A stretch of 64,000 nt of DNA from Chamaecrista fasciculata (Eukaryota > Streptophyta > Magnoliopsida > Fabales > Fabaceae): assembly GCA_003254925.1 (NCBI GenBank), contig QANZ01019712.1, forward strand, positions 92,633-156,632, in the 5' to 3' direction. Position numbers and translations under genes: made by a program. Below, in pieces: positions 11,449-22,700 of the stretch (positions are counted from its first letter, which is position 1; each line of letters starts with the position of its first letter). Below the pieces are notes generated by a model. It was given only the letters and a program-made list of their open reading frames with translations. It made no database searches and was not told the DNA's origin.

Positions 11449-12060
11449 NNNNNNNNNNNNNNNNNNNNNNNNNNNNNNNNNNNNNNNNNNNNNNNNNNNN
11501 NNNNNNNNNNNNNNNNNNNNNNNNNNNNNNNNNNNNNNNNNNNNNNNNNNNNNNNNNNNNNNNNNNNNNNNNNNNNNNNNNNNNNNNNNNNNNNNNNNNN
11601 NNNNNNNNNNNNNNNNNNNNNNNNNNNNNNNNNNNNNNNNNNNNNNNNNNNNNNNNNNNNNNNNNNNNNNNNNNNNNNNNNNNNNNNNNNNNNNNNNNNN
11701 NNNNNNNNNNNNNNNNNNNNNNNNNNNNNNNNNNNNNNNNNNNNNNNNNNNNNNNNNNNNNNNNNNNNNNNNNNNNNNNNNNNNNNNNNNNNNNNNNNNN
11801 NNNNNNNNNNNNNNNNNNNNNNNNNNNNNNNNNNNNNNNNNNNNNNNNNNNNNNNNNNNNNNNNNNNNNNNNNNNNNNNNNNNNNNNNNNNNNNNNNNNN
11901 NNNNNNNNNNNNNNNNNNNNNNNNNNNNNNNNNNNNNNNNNNNNNNNNNNNNNNNNNNNNNNNNNNNNNNNNNNNNNNNNNNNNNNNNNNNNNNNNNNNN
12001 NNNNNNNNNNNNNNNNNNNNNNNNNNNNNNNNNNNNNNNNNNNNNNNNNNNNNNNNNNNN
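11449..12060. other. Assembly gap (612 N)
   Basis: Undetermined bases. The gap hides the right end of the Stowaway-like element. Confidence 0.99.
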
Positions 12061-12883
12061 ATTAGAAGTGTGAAAATTAAAAGACCAAATAATAAGTTTT
12101 CACTTTCTTAAATCTCATCTACTACTTTCTCTCTCTCTCATTATCTATACAGTTAGTCAATTATCAAGTTCCACGTATTTATTTCTATTTTTTTTATTTT
12201 TAATTTAATTATTTTTTACCAACCAAAAGTATCCTTACACATATAATATAGTATAGATAATCACCACAATTTAAATCCTCTATAGTGTATTATTGGTGAA
12301 ATGCAGAGAGAGAAAGTGAACCCCTATGACACTTTCTCTCTCTAACCTATTCATATCTCTCTCAACACTACACCCTTAAAGTTCTATAGAGAACCCGAAT
12401 TGATAATCACCAATTTCTAACTAAGATGGTGAAATATCTTTTCATCATCATTGTTAGTTAGAATGTACAATAAACTCATCCAAAAATGAGGTAAATTGGA
12501 TAAAACTGTTTTGAGAACGAAAGTTCTTTAAGAAATTTATTTCTTAAAGAAAATAGGTTCCTAATTACTTAGGTCCCTTAACAAATTCTTTAAGAAAAAT
12601 GTTCTTTCGAAAAGAAAAGGATAAAATGCGAAATATTAAAGAGTTGAAGGAAAGAGAGAATTATACGGTAAATTTATAGTGATTCAAATAAAGGGTATCT
12701 TCTATATATCCTGTATTCACTCCTCTATATATCACCTATGGATCTTCTATTGTACAACATTGGTGTTGTAGAGCATAAAACCAATAATATTAAGCCGTGT
12801 GTGGTCCTCTCTTGTACAATATGATGATCCTCTTACCCATATATCCTCCAAGGACCACAATCAGTTTTTTTAGTTATCTTTTA
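12061..12883. other. Spacer with a short 'ttaag' inverted repeat
   Basis: The sequence is AT-rich. Around 12520-12610 'ctttaagaaat' and 'atttcttaaag' form a short snapback. No gene is supported. Confidence 0.45.
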
Positions 12884-13867
12884 GGGTAATTTACGTTTTG
12901 GCACCTTGTAGTTTAGTCGTATTCCACATTGGTACTATAATTTAAAAAGTGACATTCTGCTACCATATATGGTATTCTCTCTTAATACTTTGGTATTCTG
13001 AGCTTTAATTATGTTAGAAAATTAAGGAAAATTGGCATTTTTGGGGTTATTTTGTAATTTTAACTATCTTTAGGGGATAAAAGGAAATTTTAATGCAAGA
13101 ATAAGAGGCTAAAATTACTAAAATACCTAAAAATATTTAAATATCTTCAAAATAGTCCTTAAAAACACAAAATTCTAGAAATATAATTTATTGACAAAAT
13201 TGTATTCCGTTGGATTTGTTGCGATGAGTAGGTTCTAGATATACAATTTATTTTCGAAAAATATATCTCTTATCAATTATTAATTATTTCCTACTCGAAA
13301 GTACTATATTACAATGTCATAATAAGAAGTTATGTGAAAATTTTTAACTCCGTTTGCTCTCAAATTTTTACCACAAGCTTATAAAGTTATGTAGATCTCA
13401 AATATAACAATTAAAATTTTAAACTATCGGGTTTACTAATTTTTAAAAAATCTAAACTAAAAACTCCTAAATTAAAAAAATATGGGCCTTTGTTGCCCCG
13501 TGGTTTTTAGGTTTTTTCTTTGTGTTTTGCTCTTTTTGAGCCTCTTTATTGTACCCAAAAAAAAAATACTAAATTTAGTATATTTAAATATACTATTTTG
13601 AAGATATTTAAATATTTTTGAGTCTTCTAGTAATTTTAGCCTCTTTTTCCTGCATTAAAATTTCCTTTTATCCCCCCAAAATGGTTAAAATATACAAAAT
13701 AGCCCCAAAAATGTCAGTTTTCATTAGTTTTCTAATGGAATTAAAGCTCAGGGTACCAAACTATTAACGGAGAATACCACATAGTACTAGAATATCACTT
13801 TTTTAAACCACAGGGTACCAAAGTGAAATATGACCAAACTATATGGTATTAAAAATGTAGTTTATCC
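12884..13867. mobile_element. Foldback Mutator-like element with perfect 9-bp target duplication
   Basis: The arms (about 12884-13160 and 13590-13867) are inverted copies. The left arm begins 'gggtaatttacgttttggca' and the right end read inward begins 'ggataaactacatttttaat'. Both continue through a 'ggtattctc' segment, 'gagctttaatt' and 'aaatttt'. TATCTTTTA lies directly outside both ends (12875-12883 and 13868-13876). A LINE 3' tail interrupts the middle at about 13474-13567. Relatives: about 31218-31671, and a single arm at about 54880. Confidence 0.85.
13474..13567 (+). mobile_element. LINE 3'-end fragment nested in a foldback element
   Basis: The segment ends 'gcctctttattgtaccc' plus a poly-A run (about 13557-13566). 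This closely matches the end of the LINE at 52063-53207 ('gcctcttcgttgtacc' plus poly-A). The heptamer CTAAATT stands just before it and again just after the poly-A, a possible short target duplication. It is an extreme 5' truncation, typical of L1-type insertion. Confidence 0.65.
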
Positions 13868-13876
13868 TATCTTTTA

Positions 13877-14735
13877 TAGTTACACCAAATAAATTATAAA
13901 TCTCACAATGTAGTCTAAGGGTTTTGCAATTTAAACAACAATTAAGTTAATTAGTTTGCTTCGATTAATCATCTAAATTAAAAGAGTAAAAGTAACTATA
14001 TATTGTTGAAGTTAAATTTCATTCTAACAGCTTAATTAATTGGAATAAGTTCTTGATGTACGAGGACTTTCAGATCAATTCATAAGAATTATTATATATA
14101 TAACAGTATTACACACACAAATTAAGCAGTATATATATAAATTTTGTATGTCCTAATGGGCACGTAAATATGTATGTAAAATTTAAAATATTTTAGTTAA
14201 AAATATATAACAATGACATCAGTAGATCAGTCTATATGAACCAATTCGTTAACTCAATAAAAAAGAAAAGACCAAATATTAAATTTCTTCTCATTTTAAT
14301 TATTACATGTAATATTTTTATCTTAGTATAAGTGAGAGGACGACCAGAAAGCTCCTCCCACATATAATATAGTATAGATATAGATATAGATATATATTAA
14401 TTATTCCTCCAATTTCTATATATATATATATAATATTCACTACTTGCGGGAGCTAGTATGTAATTTTAAGTTGAAAAATTACCCAACTTGTTTGTCCAAT
14501 ATATTGACATTTCTTTTACTTCTCACATAATTAATTCAACGTTTTAATCAATTAACATGCACCCATAAAGCATGAAGAAAATGAAAAATAAGAAATTAAA
14601 CATGGGGCAAGAGAGAACACACAGTGTGAACAAATTAATTATGAAATTAATTGGATAAGTAGAATATCAAATATTCAACTATACTTTAATAGTATACTTT
14701 AATAGCATCCTTAATTGGATTAGTTATTTTTTTTA
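13877..14735. other. AT-rich spacer, nothing recognised
   Basis: It contains (AT)n runs near 14092-14101 and 14378-14430 and no supported gene or element. Confidence 0.45.
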
Positions 14736-15943
14736 GGCCAAAATGCACAAACATCCCTTGAGTTTTAGGTCAGGTGCACATAACACTTCTGAGACTTCAA
14801 TTTGTACAAATAGATTCTCTGAGTTTTCAATTACCTGCAAATAGCACAATTCTGTACCACAAAGTGAGGGTAGAATAGTAATTTTATTAAAAAAATGAGG
14901 CCAAAGTCCTATTTTTATCCCTCAAGTTTGCTAAAAATTCTATTTTGACCCCTTATCTTTTTTTCGATCCGTTTTGGTCTTTCAAGTTTCTAAAAAATTT
15001 TAACCGTTAGTTGCTTTCTCTTTTCCATCTATTTTTCCATTAAAAAAAAAGGCAAAAGCTAACTTTTAAATCTAAAAAATTTTACTTTTTCACATTAAAG
15101 TCACCAAAACGTAATAATTGAACCCTATCGATTTCTTTCTTCTTCTTCTTCCTCCTTTTGGTTCTTCCATCTTCTTCATTTCCCACCATAAAAAACAACA
15201 CAGACAATTTCTAAAAGAAAAAAACGTCTTCTTCTCCTGATCTCCTCCTACTCCTCCTTCTTCTCGCCATGGATGCCGGCGGCGGTGGAATCCAGCGGCA
15301 GCCGGTGTTGTGAAGAAGAAGGAGAAGATTGTGATGGTGAACTGCCGGCGTGGTTGCTGTGAAGAAGAAGAAATTGTAATGGCGTCGGAGTCGCCCGGCG
15401 ACGGTGTTGTGATGTAGATGAAGGACAAGATTGTGTTGATAGGTTGCCATCGGCGGTGATGAGAAGAAGAAGAAGAAGAAGTTCACAGAAGATGAAGAGG
15501 AGGCGCATTTCAATTTCACTGTGTTTTTTATTTTGGAGGAAAATTTATTAAAATCCCAATACATTTCATTTTTCTCACATTTTGATCATATTATGAAGAA
15601 AGGAGACCTTAATGCAAAACAATAAAAATTTTAGGGGCATGTAAACCATTTTTTTCTTTTTTTTTTTTAACAGAAAAAGTGGATGGAAATTGGGAAGGGA
15701 CTAATGGTAGAACTTTTTGAAAACTTGAGGGATCAAAACAAAACTTTAAACAAACTTGAGGGACCAAAATAGGATTTTTGCCTAATTTTTTAATAAAATT
15801 ACTATTATACCCTCACTTATGTGGTACAAAATGGTATTATATTTGCACGTAACTAAAAACTCATGAGTTTATTTGCACAAATTAAAAACTCAAGGGTGTT
15901 ATGTGCACCTTACCTAAAAGTTATGAGTGTCATGTGTGTTATA
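14736..15943. mobile_element. Foldback element, host of the nested element 14899-15782
   Basis: The left arm 'ggccaaaatgcacaaacatc' is followed by 'aggtcaggtgcacataacac' and 'tgtaccac'. The right arm read inward contains 'aggtaaggtgcacataacac', 'gtaccacataagtgaggg' and 'aatagtaattttatt'. The arms meet at the inner element. The right tip beyond 'gtgtgtta' is decayed, so the boundary is approximate and no target duplication is seen. Confidence 0.6.
14899..15782. mobile_element. Mutator-like foldback element with GC-rich interior (possible Pack-MULE)
   Basis: The left arm begins 'ggccaaagtcctatttttat' and continues 'ccctcaagtttg'. The right end read inward is 'ggcaaaaatcctattttggt', then 'ccctcaagtttg'. 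Subterminal phrases such as 'ccatctatttttccatt' and 'cattaaagtcaccaaaacg' match the element at 28968-30279, but the interiors differ. The interior (about 15240-15500) is rich in GC and 'gaagaag' and carries overlapping open frames on the minus strand (for example 15090-15428 and 15211-15564). Their products are low-complexity and I recognise no domain, so I do not call a gene. Capture of host sequence is possible but untested. Confidence 0.65.
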
Positions 15944-16536
15944 GTAGTGAGTAGTGACTATCGAGAGGTTTGAATAATTAATGCAAAAGGTTTTATTTAA
16001 GTTCATATTCTTAGTCCAGCATATATATATATATATATATATGCATGTATATATATGGTTCATTTTCTTTCCCGTTTACTTTTTCTTTTCTCGTGGTTTC
16101 AATTAATTAACTCTTAGAACACTGTCTTCTTGGCCACGAAAAGAAATGATGATAATAATAAATAATTTTCTTACAATTATTATTGATTTTGTTGTACTCT
16201 CAGCACATCAACAAATGAATTTTTCTTTTTGATATTTTACTTTTATTATATGAAAATGCATAGGCAATAAGTCATCACTAAGGGGTGGACAATGGGTTGG
16301 GATGACAAGTAACATGTAAAATTTAAGAATGATTAATCCATAGAATTGTAGATCGGGTTGGAGATTTATAGTTTTAAGAATCAATTTAACTCGTAAATCC
16401 ACACATAATTTATTTATTTATTATATATTTATGTTTTTATTTATATTTTTGTATATTTTTTAATTTTTAATTTATTTATATTTTTAATTCTTTATAATCA
16501 AGATATTTTAATTTTAAAATTTATATAATTAGTATA
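15944..16536. other. AT-rich spacer before the gypsy element
   Basis: It contains an (AT)n run at 16021-16042. GTATA directly precedes the retrotransposon at 16532-16536. No gene is supported. Confidence 0.45.
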
Positions 16537-17138
16537 TGATACATCACTATTTGGGCGTACGCCTAAACGGCCCTCGCACCGGGCCTCTTCTCCCCTCCGC
16601 ACCTTGCGAAGCGCCCTCGAGTCAATCGGGCGCCCTAAACACACTTAGGGGCGGTCATGATCCATCCTGGAGCATGGCGCCCGTCCCCAAAATGACACGT
16701 GGCCACCCACGATCACCCTGCTCCGCAATCCACGCTACGGGAGATCGTGGGCTGCGAACCAGCTCACCCACGATCTCCAGTTCCTAGGCGCCCGCCTAGC
16801 GACACAACACGCAATCACCCACGATTGCCTTGCTCCGCAAATCTCGGCCTCCACCATCTTCGCTGGTGGAGATCGTGTCCAGTACGTGGTCCGCCCCGCA
16901 CGCTGACCACCCCTCTCCTCCCTGCTCTATAAATAGAGCCCATCTCACCAGTTCAAGGTTAGCTACTTCTTACACTCTGAAATTCTCTTACTCTCTGATT
17001 ACTCTCTTACTAACTTGAGCGTCGGAGTACACTTCGCAGGGCCCCCCTGTGAAGCTCTTGCAGGTTCTTGCTCAACACTTGGCTCTCGCAGCCCTCTCCG
17101 GTGAACTAGGTAAGTGCCAGTCATTTTCCAGTTTATCA
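16537..17138 (+). repeat. 5' LTR of the Tat element
   Basis: It begins TGATACATCAC and ends AGTTTATCA. A TATA box (TATAAATA, 16928-16935) suggests transcription from about 16960, inferred from usual spacing. The upstream part has repeated 'cccacgat' and 'gatcgtggg' motifs in both orientations (around 16706-16830), candidate factor-binding sites. It differs from the 3' LTR only near 16603 (cacc against catc) and 16705 (ggccacc against ggcgacc). Confidence 0.93.
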
Positions 17139-17139
17139 T

Positions 17140-17157
17140 TGGCGCCGTCCGTGGGGA
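17140..17157 (+). other. Primer-binding site of the Tat element
   Basis: TGGCGCCGTCCGTGGGGA starts two bases after the 5' LTR. It begins with TGG, the complement of a tRNA CCA end, and has the form common in Tat-type elements. I do not name the tRNA. A near-identical site is at 58026. Confidence 0.8.
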
Positions 17158-17276
17158 CTCCACCTCCTCACTTGCTGAACTTTACGGGCTCTCACGCTCG
17201 TCCTCTATTGCTTTTTCTTTACAAAAGGTAACTCACCAACGTTTACCTTGTTGAACTAGGTGATCTCTGCTTTTCT

Positions 17277-19483
17277 ATGGCTCACAGCGACTCCCCTCGC
17301 GATCCGCTCTTGGACGAACCCTCTGATTCCCAGGAGCACGCCCTAGGCTCCCAGGAGAATCAGGAGCAAGAGGAACATCGAGAAGAGGGAGCGCCCTCTC
17401 GGGTTGCACCACCAACCGATATGGGCGCGACGGGCCAGACCTTCCAGGCCATGGACATTATGGCAATCTTTCGTAGCATGATGAGGGAGCAGACAGAATC
17501 CCTACGTCGTGAATTCCAGAGCCTGTCGGTTCACAGTAGGGGTGTTCATTGGGTTGGGCCAACCCGCCAACCCGCTAAAACCAACCCAACCCACTTGTTT
17601 GGGTTGGTTTGGGTTGGGCTGGCGGGTTGGTTTGGGTTCAAAAAGTTNCTGCTGGTTTCGAAGACGAGCCGGGCACCTTCATCCCCCAGAAGGGACCGTT
17701 TGCCGTATCCATCCAGCGCGATATCGTGCCCCAGGGCTTCAAGATGCCCGTGAAGATGGTCCCCTACGAGCCAACTGCAGACCCAAATCTGCACTTGAAG
17801 GCGTTCCATGCAAACGTCCAACTGGCCTCACTCACTGAAGGGAAGAAGTGCAAGCTCTTTCCTACCACTCTTGGTCAAGAAGGACTTCATTGGTACGCCC
17901 GCCTCCCAGATTATTCTATACATAACTTCGACGAGCTGGAGGCTGCCTTCCTAAAGCGCTTTGCCACCAGTATCGTTTACAAGAAACCATCTACGGTCAT
18001 GGCGGACCTCATTCAGGGCTCCAGCGAGAGCCTCCGGGACTTCCTTAAGCGCTTCTCCGAGCGCTGCCACGAGGTGGAAGACTTAGAAGACAGCGTGGCC
18101 ATACACGACTTCAAACAGGGCTTACGCCCGGGCAACGTATCAAACGAGTTGGCGCTCGCCAACCCCAAAACCCTGGACGCACTGTTGAAGCAGGTTCGGG
18201 ATTTCATTCTAAAGGAGGACAACCAGGTCGCCTCCAAGAGCCGCTTCAGCAAGCTGAAGGATATGCAAAACGCCCAGACAAGCACCCGGACTCAACCCGC
18301 CAATGGGAATGGCAATGGGAGATGGAAGAGGCACGACCGCTCTTCCAACTCTTCCCCAGGGGCCCAGCGCACGCCCTTCACGGGCAAGTTCCCGACATAC
18401 CACATCCTGACCGTCTCCAGGTCAGAGATCCTGCGCGCCTGCGGATCCCTCGAGTTCTTTCTGGTAGCCCGGCCCCTCCCGGTAAAGACCGGCCGCCCAC
18501 GGGACACAAGCAAACATTGCCGTTATCACAACGGCTATGGCCACACTACAGATGAGTGCATCTCTCTGAAGGATGCAATCGAGCAGCTAATCCGAGACGG
18601 CCATCTGGCCGAGTACAAGCAGAAAAAGCGGCCGGAGTCTGATGGGGACGCCTCCCATCAGAAGAACAGGAAGGTCGCTGAGGGCGGAAGTGGCGGCTCG
18701 AAGCATTCTGAGGCGCCCGCCCGCAACGTCGTGAACACCATCTCTGGGGGAATACACATGCACAAGACCCCCCACAGCCGAAAGCAAATCATGCGCTCCA
18801 TCATGTGCATGCATTACACGAGCGTCAAGCGCTCGCACGAAGACATCCACGCGCCTATCACTTTCACCCACGACGAGCTCAAGCCCGTGGAGTATGATGA
18901 GCCTATGGTTATAACGGCGCGCATAGGCGAGATCGACGTACGGCGCGTGCTGGTAGATCAAGGATCCTCCTCAGACATCCTCTACTTTCACGCCTTCGAG
19001 CACCTGGGCATCCCGCTGAGCGCCCTGAAGCCTTTCAACGAGCCTCTGATTGGCTTCGCTGGGACAAGGACGCCCGCCGAAGGGGTACTCGAAACCAAGC
19101 TCACCCTCGAGGGTGATGGCGACCCGCCGAGGACCGCAGCTACATACGCCAGCTTCATCGTTGTAGCCGCTCCTTCAGCATACAACGCAATCCTCGGGCG
19201 CTCCAGTCTCAACGCTTTCAGAGCAGTGATCTCCACTGCCCACCTACTCATGAAATTCCCTACACGTTGGGGAACTGCGAGTATAAGGGGAGATCAACTC
19301 GAAGGTCGCCGCTGCTATGCCACAAGCCTGGCTCGCGTGATGATCGATCCCGGGTATCAGACCCGCCGACTAATGGAAGGGGTTCCAGACTCCCCTCCCC
19401 CGGAGCCCGCCGGGGAGGACACAGACATGGGCACGTCAGAGATCACAGACCTCCGCGACGAGGTATACCACATCAGTGGCTGA
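17277..19483 (+). pseudogene. gag: gag-protease of the Tat element, interrupted by a hAT end and a gap
   Basis: Gag forms the capsid and packages element RNA; the protease processes the polyprotein. The frame opens at ATG 17277 (MAHSDSPRDP) and runs to about 17536, where a hAT terminus begins. After the single-N join at 17648 the gag frame resumes (AGFEDEPGTF...) and runs to TGA at 19481-19483. Visible parts: the capsid motif LHWYARLPDY (about 17890), a knuckle-like CRYHNGYGHTTDEC near 18519-18560 with a C-H-H-C pattern, and an aspartic protease motif VLVDQGSSSDILY near 18947. The usual D-T/S-G of retroviral-type proteases is D-Q-G here, a form I recall from Tat elements. ILGRSSLNAF follows. 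The two parts are in different frames across the join, but the missing length is unknown, so this shows nothing about the frame of the original. Confidence 0.85.
17537..17648 (+). mobile_element. hAT-type transposon end inserted in gag, truncated by assembly join
   Basis: The sequence starts TAGGGGTGTTCATTGGGTTG and continues with 'gggttgg' and 'ccaaccc' repeats in both orientations. TAGGGGTG is a common hAT terminus, and such subterminal arrays also occur in the elements at 28105 and 45249. The octamer before it is GTTCACAG. The expected second copy and the right end are not seen, because the assembly jumps at N 17648 back into gag. Confidence 0.65.
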
Positions 19484-19739
19484 CGCTCCTTCACTTAGCA
19501 ACTACTTCTAGTGGGTGGATTAGCCGCCCGGCCTTAAGATTAGTTGTTTTTCATTTTCATGTCTATGTTTATTTCCCTTTCCTACAAAATGCTTAAGGCC
19601 CCCCTTATGTCATTCTAATTGTACGCTCCGACCTACACATGGCGGACGCCCATTTTATCAGATTAATGAAATCATTTATTCAATGAACTCATTTTCCACT
19701 ACATCTCTTTACTTATACGCATTTTATCTGTCGTACTAG
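19463..19739 (+). other. Predicted spliceosomal intron between protease and pol
   Basis: The gag-protease frame ends in a stop at 19481-19483. The pol frame is closed by a TAG whose last two bases are 19738-19739 and is open from 19740. A donor (GAG then GTATAC, GT at 19463) and an acceptor (TACTAG ending at 19739, after a pyrimidine-rich stretch) would remove the stop and join the two frames in phase. An intron at this place is known from Ogre elements of the same lineage. Splicing has not been shown here. Confidence 0.65.
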
Positions 19740-22700
19740 GTCGAGGGCGCACGCCCCAAACCTTCGGACACACTCGTCCAAATTCACTTCCCCGGGCACC
19801 CGGAGAGAACAGTGAGCATCTCTGCGGATTTACCCGCTCAAGAACAAGCCAGGCTATCTGACTTTCTGCTCGCCAACGGCGACATTTTTGCGTGGTCTGC
19901 GTCGGACATGCCCGGCGTCGACCCCCAGTTGGTCATGCACTCTCTCGATGTTGATGACCGCCCGGGAATCTTTCAGAAGAAACGCGTCCTGGGGCTAGAG
20001 CGGCAGCTTGCCGCCAAAGAAGAAGTGAACAAATTGCTGGCGGCCGGGTTCATTCGGGAAACCAAGTACCCCACCTGGCTGTCCAACGTCGTCCTTGTCC
20101 CCAAGCCCAACGGCAAATGGCGGATGTGTGTGGACTTCACAGACCTTAACAAGGCGACCCCCAAGGACCTTCACCCACTCCCCAGCATCGATAAGTTGGT
20201 GGACAACACCTGTGGGTACGCCACCTTGAGCTTCCTTGATGCTTTTTCGGGATACAATCAGATCAAGATGAATCCCAAGGACGTCGACAAGACGGCCTTT
20301 ATCACTGAACAGGGCATCTACTGTTACAACGTCATGCCCTTCGGCCTGAAGAACGCGGGCGCCACGTACCAACGTATGATGGACAGGTTCTTCCAAGACA
20401 ACATCGGGAAAAACATCGAGGTCTACGTTGACGACATGGTCGTCAAGACGAAGGCTGGTGGCGACCACCTCGTTGACCTACAGGAGATCTTCCAGATCCT
20501 CCGCCACTACCGATTGAGGCTCAACCCCGCCAAGTGCGCTTTCGGGGTCGCCGGGGGCAAGTTCTTAGGCTTCATGATCTCCCAACGTGGGATAGAGGCC
20601 AACCCGGACCAGTGCCAGGCCATCATTGACATGGCGTCCCCAAAGACGTTAAAGGAGGTACAACGCCTCAACGGGCGCATAGCGGCGCTCCACCGCTTCT
20701 TGGCAAGATCGGGCGACCGGTGCTTACCCTTCTTTAAAACTCTTAAAGGAGGGAAGAACTTCACATGGACGGCTGAATGTGAAGAGGCGTTCCAGCAATT
20801 GAAGGCGTACCTGAGCAGGCCGCCTATCCTCACCACCCCTTTGCCCGGCAAGCCTATCTACGTTTACTTGGCTGCAACCGATGTGGCAGTCAGCTCCGTC
20901 CTGATCATCGAGGAAAAGGATGAGCAGCGCCCCATTTACTTCTCAAGTAAAGTCCTCACGGGCGCCGAGACACGATATCACCTACTCGAAAAGCTCGTGT
21001 ACGCCCTCCTTGTTTCCACAAGGAAGCTGCGACCGTATTACCAACAGTACGTGATCATCGTTCGCACCGACCGCCCTATGAGGCAGATCATTCACCAGCC
21101 CGACATCGCCGGCCGCCTGGTCAATTGGTCGATTGAGCTCTCTGAATTCGGCCTGTCTTTCGAGCCACGACGCGCCATCAAAGGCCAGGCTTTGGCTGAC
21201 TTTGTCGCAGAGATGACGCCCGCCAATCCTACCCTCATCGTGTGGAACCTCTACATCGATGGGGCCTCATCCGCCAAGCTCCGTGGCGCGGGCGTGATTG
21301 TTGAATCCCCTGATGGTTACAGCATTGAACAGGCCATCGACATACGTTTCCCGGCCACGAACAATCAGGCCGAATACGAGGCGCTCATCGCGGCCCTCGA
21401 ACTCGCCGTGGGCATGGGCGCCCAGGACATCCACGTCTATAGCGACTCCCAGCTGGTGGTCGGTCACATGAAGGGAGACTTCGAGGCCAAAGAGCCCACC
21501 ATCCTCAAGTACGTGGAAAAAGCCAAGTACATCCTGCGCCATCATATCCGGGCCGCCCAATTCTCACACATCTTGCGTTCTAAGAACACTAGAGCGGACG
21601 CCCTAGCCAAACTGGCCTCTAAGCCAGATGCTCGGAGTCGCTCCTCCATCATCCGCACTACCTTAGAACGCCCATCAATCGAGGGCCCCATGGTCCTTGC
21701 TATCTCAACAACGGCTGATTGGCGCACGCCCATCATGTCCTACATTCGGGATGGCACCCTCCCAGCAGACCGAAACGAAGCTCGAAAAGTGGTGCGCCGA
21801 GCTGCGCATTACTTCCTCTGGGGGAATGATCTTTATCGGCGAGGTCACTCCATGCCCTGCCTCAGATGCGTAGGGCCAAACGACGCCCGCCTCATTCTCG
21901 AGGAGCTCCACGAGGGACTCTGCGGTTCACACCAAGCGGCGCCCACCCTCAAACGCAAAGTGCTCATTTCGGGGTACTACTGGCCCACGATCATACGGGA
22001 CGCCACAGCACTGGTGAAAACTTGCCAAAAGTGCCAGGAGCACGCCAATCGCATCCATATTCCGGGCGAAGACATGCGCCCAATGGAATCCCCTTGGCCA
22101 TTTGACGTATGGGGGATCGACATCCTCGGGCCGTTTCCGACCGCCACAGGCCAACGCCGGTTCCTCATCGTCGCGATCGACCTTTTCACAAAGTGGATCG
22201 AGGCTGAACCGGTAAAATCGATCAGCTCTGCCCAGATGAAAACATTCGTCTTGCAGAACATACTGTCACGTTTTGGCGTCCCGCAGCGAATCATCAGCGA
22301 CAACGGCCGCCAATTCATCAGTGAATCCTTCCGCGATTTCTGCGCCCAGTATGACATCTCCCTCGGTAACACTTCAGTCGAGCATCCCTCGACCAACGGC
22401 CAAACCGAGCTCGCCAACCGCATCATTTTAAATGGGCTGAAGCGCAGACTCGACAACGCCAAAGGCCGTTGGGCGGACGAACTCCCAACCGTCCTCTGGT
22501 CCTACCGTATCACCCCTCAAGAATCCACAGGCGAGGCACCTTACACCCTCACGTACGGGTCGCCCGCCATGATTCCAGCTGAGACCGCCTTTCTCTCCGA
22601 CAGGGTCTTATACTACAATGAGGAGGCAAACCGAGGCTGTCGAGCAATAGCTCTAGACGAACTTGAGGAGGTGCGAGAAATCGCCAGCATCCGCCAGGCC

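Noticed and set aside
15090-15564. Overlapping minus-strand open frames of 86-117 codons
   Set aside because: All three frames are open because of 'gaagaag' and 'ggcggc' runs; products are low-complexity with no domain.
16536-17231. Several plus-strand open frames in the 5' LTR, repeated at 27219-27701
   Set aside because: They are identical because the LTRs are copies; the frames have no domains and lie in non-coding LTR.
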